Origin: Panonychus citri
Lineage: Eukaryota; Arthropoda; Arachnida; Trombidiformes; Tetranychidae
DNA: 64,000 nt
NCBI RefSeq assembly: GCF_014898815.1
Contig: NW_026515539.1
Coordinates: 3,472,001 to 3,536,000, forward strand
Direction of reading: 5' to 3'
Part shown: positions 24,601-37,500 of the stretch, piece by piece
Layout of the letters: every line of letters starts with the position of its first letter
How positions within the stretch are numbered: position 1 is the first letter of the stretch
The notes under the pieces: model-generated
What the model was told of the DNA's origin: nothing
What the model saw: the letters and a program-made list of their open reading frames with translations, nothing else
Databases searched by the model: none
Program-made: the position numbers and the translations under genes

Positions 24601-27600
24601 TATTTCACTAAATTAAATTACATCAGAAACATTCATCTTCAATTTTTCATCAATCTCATCATTATGATGATCCATTAATCCAACTTGTCTTAACCATGAA
24701 GATGAAGATGAAGATGATAATCTGAATGAAAGTTACAAGATCATCATCTCGAAACCAATGCAATTGATTTAAGTTAATCTAGTTTTCGTTTTCTATCAAC
24801 TTGATTGGAAAATATCAGTTTATTAATAATAATGAATTTCAGTCGTTCAATTGTCATGATAATCAACTGGAAGATTAAGTTGTTGTTGATGATTAACAAT
24901 CGTCATCTCAGTTAACTCAATTTGAGAGTCTAAAGATTTACCTTGAATTTTAAGCTTACATGTTAAGCGTTAAAATCGACACCTTTTTTTGTGGATTGAC
25001 GATAAAGATGAAGATAAGAAAAAGGATGACAAAAGAGATGAAGATGAAGATGATAAGGTATTAACATAGTTTCCAATAATATCTGACAATTGTCATCTTC
25101 ATCTTCATCTTGAAACTATTGTCCATAACATAGTTTCCAATAATATCTGACAATTGTCATCTTCATCTTCATCTTGAAACTATTGTCCATTGATTGGAAA
25201 CACACACACACAACATACAAAAGATTTTTTTTCTTCTTTTTTCAACTTGACCGATTCTCAAAGTAACAACAATCAACGATAATGATTAAGATGATGACCA
25301 TGAACAAAAGGGTTGATTACCTGGACAGTTTATTGTTAAAATTTGGTGAAATATTTAAAGGTAAGAAGATATGAAGATAAAGATGACAAAAGGATGACCA
25401 AAAATTGGGTCAGAATTTGATTCTAATCTTCACTTATCCATTTTCTTTGATAATTTTCTGTGTGTCATTTGCATACAAATTGTTATCAATTTGATAATAT
25501 AACTATAGATTGTTGTTGTTTTCCAGGCATTTGATTAATGTTGTTGATTGTTGGTGATTTATTTAATTGTTTACAGAAGCAGATTATCAATTTTGTTTAT
25601 CTTTACAGAATTGATCGTGAGCTTGATGACAATATGTTACTATGAGGAAGATGAGGAAGTGGGAGGAAGGAAAAAGTTTTAATATCATTGATCCTCTTCC
25701 TGATTAGCGACCACCCTTTTCATCATTTAATCATCTTGATCATCATCATCATCCTCATCTTTATCTTGATCCCTATTCAGGATTGATAACATTTTCTTCA
25801 GTCAATTGGTTCATCTTAAGATTAATAGTTTATAATCTTTCAGTTATGATTCTTATAAATTGCCTTCGATTATGGGAGAGGATAGAGAGAAAGAGAGAGA
25901 GAGAAAAAGATGAGGATGCTAAAGGAAAGTAGAAAAAAAGTTATTTGGACACATCATTTACCCATTATTATGATTACCGTTATTACTGATGAAGGAAACA
26001 GTTTTTACAGTTGAAATGATTGGGAAGATGAGGAGGCTGAAGATGAAGATGAAGATGATTAAGGTAAGAATTGGAACGAAAAAGATATTCAGTTCTACAG
26101 GAAAAGTTTGATTTTTTTCGAGAAAACGAGAAAGTGAGTCAATTCAATTGCTTTTTTATGTGTTATCACCAATATTTTATGAAGAAGAAGCAAAAATGAA
26201 GATAAAGATGAAGATGAGGATGAGGAAGAAAAAAACATAAGCAATATTGTTGTTTATTCACTTTCTCTTTTTTATTCCATGATGATGTTATCCAATTTAT
26301 CATCCAAATCATTCGATACATTAACCTTTAAACATTCCCAATCTTCATCTTCCTTATCATCATCATCATCTCTCTCTCATCCATATCCATCATAAACTTA
26401 TGCTACCAAATTTGTGTAGTTACAAGTTAAGGGTGACTTGAGTTGATATTTTTGTATAATTTTTACTAACTTTCTCCCTATTCATCATCTCCATCATCAT
26501 ATTGATCTCTCTTCCTCCTCTTCCTCCTCCTCCATCGACACTGACCTGTCTTTGACCTTCATTGAAAATAAAATTAACTTAATATTATTACATTGATATC
26601 TTCATGTTGATTATGATAACAAAAGAAATGGTAGTAATAAATGTAATAGAATAACAATCGTAATGATGATAATTGTTAAAGTAAAGGCGTAAAAAAGGGG
26701 GAAGAGAAAAGAAGAATAGATGATGATAAGCACGCGTTTTGTGAGATGCGTTGAAAACGCGTGTTTACAGACTCGAAATTGGAAGTGAAAAAAATTGAAG
26801 GCTAGAACTCTGATATCTGTAAGAGAAATCGTATCATATACAAATATTATATATCTCTTCGTGTGTGTGTATATGTATATATGTTTGTCCCTCGGTGGTT
26901 TTTACTACACGTGTTTGAATTAATGTCTAAGTCAATGAAGCGATAGTGTAAATGATGATAATGATGATGGTAATGATGAGGATGATGATGAGGTGGGAGA
27001 AAGATGATCAAAAACTGAAAAAAACATCAACATTGATCCTCCTTCAGATGATGATAATACCCACCAAGGGCTATAGCTTTTTCTACCTCATATCTCCCGA
27101 TAGTTGATCTCAATTGATTTGTGATAAAGATGAAGATGAAGATAAGGAAGATAAAAAAATCTCTTTCTCTCCAATTGATAGAAAGTGAGAGTTTGTTTTT
27201 TTTTTACTTATCATGTTTATTATTATCATCATCCAGTGGGAGTGAATTGATATCACACTGATTTATGTTGGTTTTTGTTGTCAAAGTGAAAAAAAAGTAA
27301 ACCTTATTTAACCATTAATAGGAAATTGTTGATTAAATGGCTTCCATCATTATCTTCATCTTGATTCTGATGATCGTCATTATTTTGATGACAATGAATG
27401 TTTTTTTCGCCATCTTCTTGATCATCTCAATATAATCGAAAACCTTGAATGCTGAATATTGAAAGGTTTCCATGAATAAAAAAGTTATATAACATGAATT
27501 CAAATGTTTATCATGTTAATATCAAAGTTAATAGATAATGTTGATTACTGTTTACTGATTATCATTTATCATTATATTGTTATTAAAATGATTATATTAA

Positions 27601-30600
27601 TAAATGATAACTTTGTTTGCTCCAATGTAAATATTTATCCATTTGAAAGATTAACCGTTATATTGTCCATTGATTTATTAAAACATCTCTCAGTCTAATC
27701 TGTTATTTTTATCATGAATTCATGTTGATATTATTACATGAGTAACAACCATCATATTTTTCAGGGTAAATGAGGCAACAAATAATTTTAACGTCAGCTT
27801 GTAATCATCATCATCATCACTTCCTCTTCCTTTCCATTTGTTTCTGATTATTAATTCACATTATTGTTCACATTATTACACCTTGAGTCTTGTTATCCTT
27901 GAGTTCATCGTTAACATGATTTTACAATCATTTGAATTGTTGATTTTCTTGTATGAACAATTTAAGTTAATTAAATGTAATTATCTGTTGAACCATAAGA
28001 TGAATGATAGGATTGAGAAGATGTGATGGAACTTTTTTCTCATTCTCTCTCACTTTTCATCCTCTCTGAGGTGGGTAACACTTGATAGTTGGAAGATGAT
28101 GATGATGAGGAGGAGGAGGAAGAAGAGGAAAACCTATATGATGATGATGATGAGGATGAGGATGGAGATGGATGATGATGATTGAGAGTGAGAGTGAGTC
28201 GTAGAGAGCAAGTGATGAGATGTATCAATAATATTCGAGGGCAGTTTCAATTTATGGATGAAAAGATATTATTTAAAAAACGAAAATTTTTTTCTCTCTT
28301 CCAACTGTGAACACTTTACATGATGATGATGATAAAGATGATGAGGATGATGATTTTCTGGAAAGTTTCAACTTTCCGTTATGAGATTCAATCCATCATG
28401 TATGATTACTTGAAACTTTAATATTACACTTTTATATTAACCATGAAATCCAATAGATTGAATCAATTTTGGTTAAAATTGAAATTTTATAAAACATTTA
28501 CCGTTATCCTTGTGATGATGATGATGATGTGGGTGGAAGAGGAAAAGGAAACTGATATTTAGAAGAAAAAAACTTTTTTTTTCACTTCTCTCTCACTGTT
28601 TATCATCATCAACATATTATCAATCAGCTTGTCGTTAATTTAATCATAATCAAAAAGTTTGATTGTTATTAACACTAATCCATTAGTTTAATCAATCAAA
28701 TTGAATAAATCTCATGTTAACCTTGAATCTATTTTCATGTTGATCAAATTGCTTAGTGATTTATTGATTGTAAGTTTATCTCAGATTAAATTGTTACAAT
28801 GCTGTTGTTTTATTGATCAGTTGTTGATCATAAACAATTAATTTAGATCATCAGATAATTGATTTACTTTTTTCATCGACAAAAAGTTAATCTCAATTAG
28901 ATTAATATATTATCCTCATCATCTTTATATTAAAGATTATTTTTGATTCTTGAATCATTGGAAACTTCATTTTCTCAGTTAATTAGTAACAATCAAATGG
29001 ACTTGACTAATTAACTATTTCAAAGGATAGATTAACATTAATTTATATTCAGATTCTTTTCTCTCATGATATTATCATCATCACCAATCTCATTAACATG
29101 TAACAGATTAAAACAATTAACTTTTCCATCAGATATTCACCATCATTAATTATCCTTCTTGTCTCTCTCTTGGTGGAAAGCTTGTTAACTGATTATTAAT
29201 GATAACCAAGTTAACTAATTTCAATTAGTTTACGATTCAGTGTTTCAAGTTTTTAACCTTTTCTAATGAAAAGGATCATACTAATCAACTTTTTCCTTTG
29301 GTAATTAACTGTGTTAATTTACTGATACATAATTTAAGTTGATTTATCAATTTCACCTTTAACTTTCCATATTTTCTTTAGCTTTTAGGTTTATATTTAC
29401 ATTTGTTGATTATCATCATCATTTGTTTGATGTGTTGATCATTTATCAAAGTGATTTTCATGCAAATTGTTTTTCTGCAACATCATCATTATCACCATTA
29501 TTATTATATTAACCTTATCGTGATGATTATTACATCAATTTGTGTCATTAAGTTATTATCAGTGAGGTAAATGTTTTCCATGAATGATATTCAAATGAGA
29601 ATGATAATAGTAAATAGAGAGAGAGAGACCAATATGGTTACAAGTTTGAAATCGTAATTGTTGAAATTTGATCCTTAATTGTGGGTGATAATAATACGAC
29701 GCTGGTAGAGAGAGAGACAGGAAAGTAAAACCAAACAAGCAGCAATTTGAGATGAAATTGAACAGAATTGAGGTTGATTGGTGTGATTAAGGTGAAAAAT
29801 CAGTTTCCAGATTGATTATGAATGTTTAATTTCATGTTTGTCGTGAGGTTGCATAAACAGGTCCAATATTGGTTTTGTTTCATTCCAATCTCTTGGTGTC
29901 ATTCTGGAAAAACATTGATTATTTGATGGATTACAGTTATCACTGTTCCCTTGTGACAATTTGTATACAATACAAACTGTCAACTGTCCATTATAATCGT
30001 TATTATTACTATCATTATCATCGTCATCATTATTACCATTGTTATTATTTTGATGTCATCCTGAAAGAGAGAGAGACAGAGAGAAACGTTTCTATATTAT
30101 TATTATTATTACTATGATTATGATTATTACTTTAACCATTAATGTTTAAGGTAAATGATAAAGGTTAGATATTTATAATAAACAGAATTGAGTGATTATG
30201 TTGAATAAAAGTGTCAACTATAATAGTCGCTATTACAATTAATCTCATTGAATCATTTTTCTTACCTTTAGCTCTTTTTTTTTCCTAATTCCATCGTCGT
30301 CCTCTTCCTCCTTTTCTTCATCGTCTCAATTAAATGATTACAGCCAATAATCAGGTTAATTGACAATTATTTTGCTCCATTTTGTTTAGTATATGAAACA
30401 CAATACCAAGTCATCTGTGATTGATTGAATATTACTGAAGGAGAAAAAGGAAAAGGAAAATGTTACTTTCTAATAATATAATCAATGTTACCACAGGAGA
30501 ATGAAAAAAAATGATAGTTTTTTGTGACAATTAAATTAATCATGGTGAAAGGGAGAGGGTGGATAGATGAGTGAAGAGAAAAGATTTCTATTAATTAAAA

Positions 30601-33600
30601 AGAATCGAGGAAAAAATAATAATAATAATAACACAGGACATTGAATCCTTAAGGTGAATACCTCATTCATGGGCTGTGTGTATGGGTGGGGGAGGTTGTC
30701 CTATCACGATAATAATGATGATGTGATGATTATGTGATTGTCATGTAATGATGAGTTGATGTAATGATGGAAAAGTGTCAAAGTCACGCAATCAGAGGGC
30801 CTTGATTACTGATGAAATGGTGAAGAGAATCAATGATTAGATAGGATGAGGAAAATGTAACCAATTGGATGGAGAGAAACTCATCAGGATTGAATCATTT
30901 TCTGTTGGGGGAAAAGAAAACCAAGACAAAGACAGTCAATTAGAATTTATATAAATTTGTTAATGATAGAAAATTAAATTACGTGATTTAGAAAACAAAT
31001 GACAAACCGGATAAGATACACAATTAATATCCTATTGAGAGAGAGAGAGAAAAAAATCAATCAAATTGAGAAATTGACTCAACACTTTGATTACATTTCC
31101 AAAGACGATCCTGAGTTTTTCCAATGGAGATTACATGTGATAGAATTGATTCCTACGTGACTAGATAATCTACATGTTAGGAAATTAATGAGAAATAATA
31201 TAAAAAAAACAGAACAATTAAATTAAGTGAATTAATTAACGGTCAGAAAATTTTTTCCTTCCAAATGAAAACAAAACAAAAATTCAAAATCTTTTCCGTT
31301 GGCGGTTAACATAAACGCTATTCTAATGCCATCTATTGGTGTGCGGGGAAATTTCCCTCGATTAATTAATTGGAAATTTAAACAATTAAAGGTAGAGAAG
31401 AAACAATTTAACCGATAATTGATTAAATAGGACAATTACATGACATGATTAAGGTAAATATGAGATATTGTTTGAATAAGAAGAGAGAGAGATTATGTAA
31501 ATATTTAACAAACGCCTTCGCAATTAAATACTGACAATCAGTTGATTATCAGTGAGATGAATCAATCATCTGAGCTAATTGTTGGAACGGATGTTTACCA
31601 TGATTGGGCGTCAATATGATTAGTAAATCATTGACACAGGAAATGAATTAAATAATAGTAATAAAGTTTAGTAAATTAAGAAAATTGTGAAAAAAAATGA
31701 CTTTGACCTTATTCAATATTCAATGATTAAGTTAATTGTTGTCAAAAGGTAGTTTAATTTTACCATTTTCTTACCAACAATTTAATATATTCACATGAAA
31801 GTTAGTTGATGATTTAATCTTGAGAAATAATAATAAATTGTTAAGGTTGAAGAAGGAAAAAAAAAGTTCAATGGAAAAGTCAATTGAATTGATAGAATGG
31901 AAAAAGAAATGAAAAAGTTAATAGAAACTTTTTCATCTCATTTGATTTGATTCATCTTCTTGATTGTAATTGATTGTGGTCATTTTTGTTTACCTATTTC
32001 ATGGTGATCATTTGAGTTTCGTTTTTCCCTGACAATTCAATATTGAAACTCAGATAATCTTAATCACATTGAAAGCAATCGAATCAAATGTAATAACAAC
32101 AATCGTAATCAACTCTAAATGTGATTGGGAACAGAAAGAAAAACCTATCACCTAATTTATCTTGATCGTTTCTTCATCTTCCCAATCATCTTTATCCTCT
32201 CATCATCATCATCATCATTTCTCTTGACCCTCCAAGTCCATTTACTTTTGTATTGGTCATTGTCTCATCATCGATATTGAAACTTCATCAATTTCTAATC
32301 CAATCACATCAACAGATAAGTGATGATGATGAAGATGAAGATGAAAATAAGATGATAATGAAAGTATAGGTAATAATCATCATCATCACTTTAATCATGG
32401 TAACTACATTTTTATCATTCTAATCACCATCATGGAAACGGAAATGATTGACGAACCTTCTGAACCGGAAATAGATCATAAAATTTTATCATCAGTCTCA
32501 CTTTTTTTTTATTTCTCTTCTCTTATCATTTCCTGTTCTGTGAACACATTGATTCCACCCATTGAATAGTAATAACAAGAAAAGAAAAGACATTTTATTA
32601 TCTTAATAATTGTTCGATAATTTTTTTCTTCTCTTTTTAGAACTTTTTCCCCTCGATTCTCTATCACATCTCTCTTATTATTATCTAATCTGAAAGGCAT
32701 CAAACCACCATTGAGCATCAAAAGAGAACACAGAAAAAAAAATTCGAAAACTTATCAATAATATTATCGTATGAATCATTAATTATTTTAGATAAACAAA
32801 TTGTAACAATTAAAAAGTTCGAGAGTTTGAGTTTTCCACCAAGAGATGGCGCTTGTTGTTACGAAAATGAGAAAACTTTAATTACAATTAAGTTAATCTA
32901 GTAAACCTTGTAAACTCAATCCCTGATCTCAATGATTTATCATGATTATCAAGCTTTTCAATTGATTAGCAAAAAAAAAACTCAATTCTCTAAAGGGAAT
33001 CAAGATAATCAAGTTGTTATTGGTTCTAATGATCTTTGAGAGTTAATTACAATTAAATTAAATCTCATAAGTGATTAGTGTTAATAAGAAGCATTTTTCT
33101 CATCCCCTTACAACCTTTGGATGTTAATCTTGATTGTGGTTCAATACAATCTACTAATGATGATGATAATCAATGTAACAAAAGGATAACAATCAGTTGA
33201 TTCCTTTTGTTGAAAATTTCCAACCATTAACATTATTGCTTCGAGCAATTTGATTCAGTTAACTTTTCATTTCTCATCGAGAAAAAAAACGTGATCTGAG
33301 TCTCATCAACTGAATTAAAGTTAATCACAATCCATTTGAATCTATGTTCTCAACCAATGAGATTGCGTCCATACTATAGGATCATATTGAATCATGATGA
33401 TCATCATCATCTTCACCATGAGCATCATCATTATCATCCTAATATGATGAGCATGATCAGGGAACTGAATTACAATTGAAATGGAAAAGAAGAAGAAAAA
33501 ATTGAAAAAAAAAGTTTTTGCTTTCCACTCGAAAAGACAATTAATCAATTCACCAACATTACCATGCAAATTATCATGTAATTAGATTGTTGATTAAGGT

Positions 33601-34518
33601 GGATAATTAGTTAATTACACTGCAAGCTCAAAGTTTAAATGATTTACATGAATTATAATTAAAAGAAGATGAAAATTAAAATTTTCCCAATTCACTTTTC
33701 TCAACCAACATTTTAATCAACACATTTTCACACCAACGCAATTAAATTTAATTCAGTTATTGTTTTCTTCTTCTTTCCAACTATTAATATATTTTAAAAA
33801 TTAACCTTTAATTGAGTTAATTGTTGATTATCAATCATTGATAATCAATTAATTATTGTTGCTGTTGATACGATATCATTTCGTTGGCGTAATTTATTAC
33901 TCTTTTAATTTGTTCATTAAGAAACAGCAAAACTGTTATATTAATTAAATTTATATTGTGATTACAAAGTTGATTAGTTAATTGTAACACATGTTAAACC
34001 ATTAAGAACCATAAAATAAACATGAAATAAATAATTGAACAACATGATTTTGAACATGTTTGTTGATTGTAAATTGCGAACACACAAATTGTGATTAAAA
34101 TCAATGATTAAGACTCAAGAAAGAAGAGTAAATTACACTTAACTGTTAATAGTTTAAACTAAATTAAATAAACTATCAACAAATTTTTCTTCATCATCAT
34201 CTTAATTCTGTTAACAATCATCAATTGATCTTGATGATGATGATGATGATTAACTTACCTGCGGGCAATTAACTAACATTTTAATTCCTTTGGGCGACAA
34301 TAATCGTCAATAAAAATCAACAATCAACCAAATCACTTACACCTTCATCATCATCATCATCACAATCTTCATCTTCATCTTCATATCGTCTTCATCATTA
34401 TCGATACCATTTAATATCGTTGATTAATAATAATTAGTAACTTTCAATATACGGAAAAAGTTGTGTTTAAGTAAATTGTTATTGATGGTTGATTGTAATT
34501 ACTTTTGATTGTGAATAT

Positions 34519-34571
<53 letters not shown>

Positions 34572-37500
34572 CATCATCTCAGCTGATGATTCATTGATAA
34601 CTGCCTGAGTCCTTGTTCTAATTTCCAGATAAATTTAATCAATAATGTTAATTGCTAATAATCAATTTACTTTACCGATAATTTTTTTTCTCTTTTTGTT
34701 TTTGTTGTTTGTTTGTTGATTATTATTATTGATAGATGATAATGATGATGATATTAATCTCTTAATTCAGTTCTGTTGATTATTTGAGAGCACAATTTGT
34801 TTTTCTTTTGCTTTTTCTAACCATTTAATAGCTTAATCACTTTTCTCCTTTTCTGAATATCTCTTCAAGATATTTTATATTATTATTATATGAAGATGAC
34901 CAAAAAACTACCCACTATTTAAGGTATTAATTAAATTGCCGATAACTCGTTTCTTAATCCAATTGTACATTGATTAATCCTGTTGTTGACACTAATTCCT
35001 TACCAATAGCCGCTTCAATGTCCAATAGAGTTTTTTTTAACAATCCAATCAAAATTATCATTGCAAGTTTATCCTCACAGTAATTAGTCAAATTTTATGA
35101 TTGATTCTTAATTGCGGTTCAATAAGATGATCATGATTGATGCCATGTGAGTGGACCTTTGAGAGAGAGAGAGAGAGAGAGAGATGATTAAACATTAAAA
35201 GCTTGAATTTAATCCAAAATATTGATTACAATTTATCTGATCATCTGAGAAACATAATCTTGAGATAATCTTACTAATCCCTTTTTGTAGTTACATTTGC
35301 AATAATGTAGCAAGTTGTTAATCTCTTTCTCTCTCCCGATTAATTCATTTAATAAATATCTCTTGAGGTGATACTGAATTAGCTGATTTTGTAATTGAAA
35401 TATTGAAACACCAGCACCTCTCGTTTTGCCTTCAATCGCCTCGCATTTGAAACAAAATTAATTGATTTGTATTGTGATAACTCACGCTGAGCCGATCGCC
35501 ATTAATATTTTTTCTGGGAAGAGAAAAAAACAAAATTAAAATGAAAATTTATACAAAATGTTAAATTTATAACTTGATTATCACTCGTTCGGCTAGTATA
35601 TTGTATTGTGTGTGAGTCGATTTAATCTGATTCCAAAGATTGATTTGATTAATCTCAAGGTTTCCATGATCATTTGAATACACAATATCAATTCCTAACA
35701 ATCCTGATTAATTGAACGAAACCACTTTGAGTTCCATATGAAAATGGGCCAATTTAGTTTATCATTCAAGTCCAAGTCTCCATCATCATCATCATTATCA
35801 TCATCTAGAGAGAGAGAGAGAGAGATATGAAGAAGAGGAAGAAGATAAATTATTGAGAAATAATAGAAAGTATTAGTAAACTGGTTTATCCACCATAAAG
35901 AATACAAATGCATCATGGAGGAAGAAAGGTAACAAATTGATGGATTAGAAAGAGATCATGAGAAACTGGAAGAAAATCAATGAAATCGTTTAAACTGTTA
36001 TTCGATAATCCATCGATCCAGTTGATCACTATCATGGGAATATTCTCACCAAATTGTTATCAATTGAAGAAGCAAAATAAAGAACATTGTCAAATCAGCA
36101 AAAATTATCTACAGTAAAAAAGAAAACCAGTAAAAGAAAATATTAATCAAGTCATGGTTAAATATCGCCTCAAGGCAAATGTATTAAGAGAGATTGAAGA
36201 GAGAACAAGAAAATAACAGAATTGATTACTTGCTCTTTTATCTTCATCATTATTAGTGTTTTACTTTTAATAAATGAATTTCAAGCTTAGATAAATCACC
36301 CAGAGTAATCAAGAGATAATTTTGATTGAGTATTTAAACAATTAAAAACAATTAAAGTGAACAATTAACAGAAAGAAACATCAAAACATTTAATCTGAAT
36401 GAAGATTTACTTTGTAGTTGTTGATTGGATCACCAGGAGGGGACACTTGGTTAGAACTTTTTTCAACAATCAGTTAATCATTTTAATTGTGATTCGTTAA
36501 ATTTGTTACAATATTTCAATTTTCTGTTGATTGTTGTTGGTTTTACTCAAATGTATCAATTATTTATAATGAGAATGATGTATAATTATATTTGTACGCT
36601 TTTAATTAAGATGATTATTGGTGATTATTGTTTATTATTATTGATGGAAAAGTTGATTAGACAAAAATAGTTTTTTTCGTTTGTTTTGTTTCAAGTAAAT
36701 TAGCTAATTGTTAGACGATAATAGAGATTAAATTAAACGACAATTTGTTCAGAAAGATGAGATGAGATGAAGAGAAAGTAATTGAAAAAAAAAATATTGA
36801 ATTTAACGTTTCAGATTAAATGATGATAAAAGTTAATTGGAGTTACTTGAAACCCTTGACAGTAACAATAACAATGAGATTAACTGTAAATAAGTTAAAT
36901 CCTTTCCGGTTAATACTTAATCTTAATCACACACCTTACAATTTGTTCCTGATTATTGATCATCATCATCATAATCAGTGGTAGGTGATCTAGTTTATGG
37001 AAAACCAAGAAGAAAAGTAAAGTTAAATCAGTGGTCAGTTTGAAATTTTGATGGACAATTGAATTTAACTCATAAACAAGGAAGCTGAAAATACAGATAA
37101 AGATGAAGATGAAGATGATTAAAAATGATGATGATGAAAAAGCGTCAAGAGAAACTGAAAATTGTGGCTTAGCCTCTCCCTTAATTGTGTCTGATTGTAA
37201 TAATAATCAGCGATATTAATAATAATGATTAACTCGAATCGACTTGACCTCACCCAATAACTAAATCTTATCATCTTTCCTCATGATGATGATGATGATG
37301 ATGATTAACCCCTCCCGAATATATTTCTCTTTCAGTTTCATTTGTATAATAAAAGAGTAACTTAATTTCATCATCATGAAAATGATGATGATGAAAAAGT
37401 GATGAGGAAAAATAAATTCACTTCGTTATTGTTATCGATTGATTAATTTACTTTCGATGAAACTTTTTCCTTTTACTTGATTGTGCTTCTGAAGACACAA

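Larger units (their letters stand above)
23894..24948. repeat. 527-bp tandem duplication, two copies
   Basis: Copy 1 is 23894-24420 and copy 2 is 24421-24948. By eye they differ only by one inserted A within an ATAATAAT stretch (near 24304 versus 24826), so the duplication is very recent. Each copy begins at CATCTTCAAG, contains the X-box GTTTCCATGGTAAC, and ends at TACCTTGAAT. The unit is not simple sequence and contains no ORF of note. Confidence 0.95.

Noticed and set aside
25604..25680. Acceptor-like CTTTACAG followed by a short open frame in intron 1
   Set aside because: It stops after about 24 codons with no donor in frame and does not fit phase 0 between exons 1 and 2.
27083..27090. 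let-7-like word (TGAGGTAG on the minus strand)
   Set aside because: The flanking sequence cannot form the let-7 precursor hairpin and the rest of the miRNA does not match.
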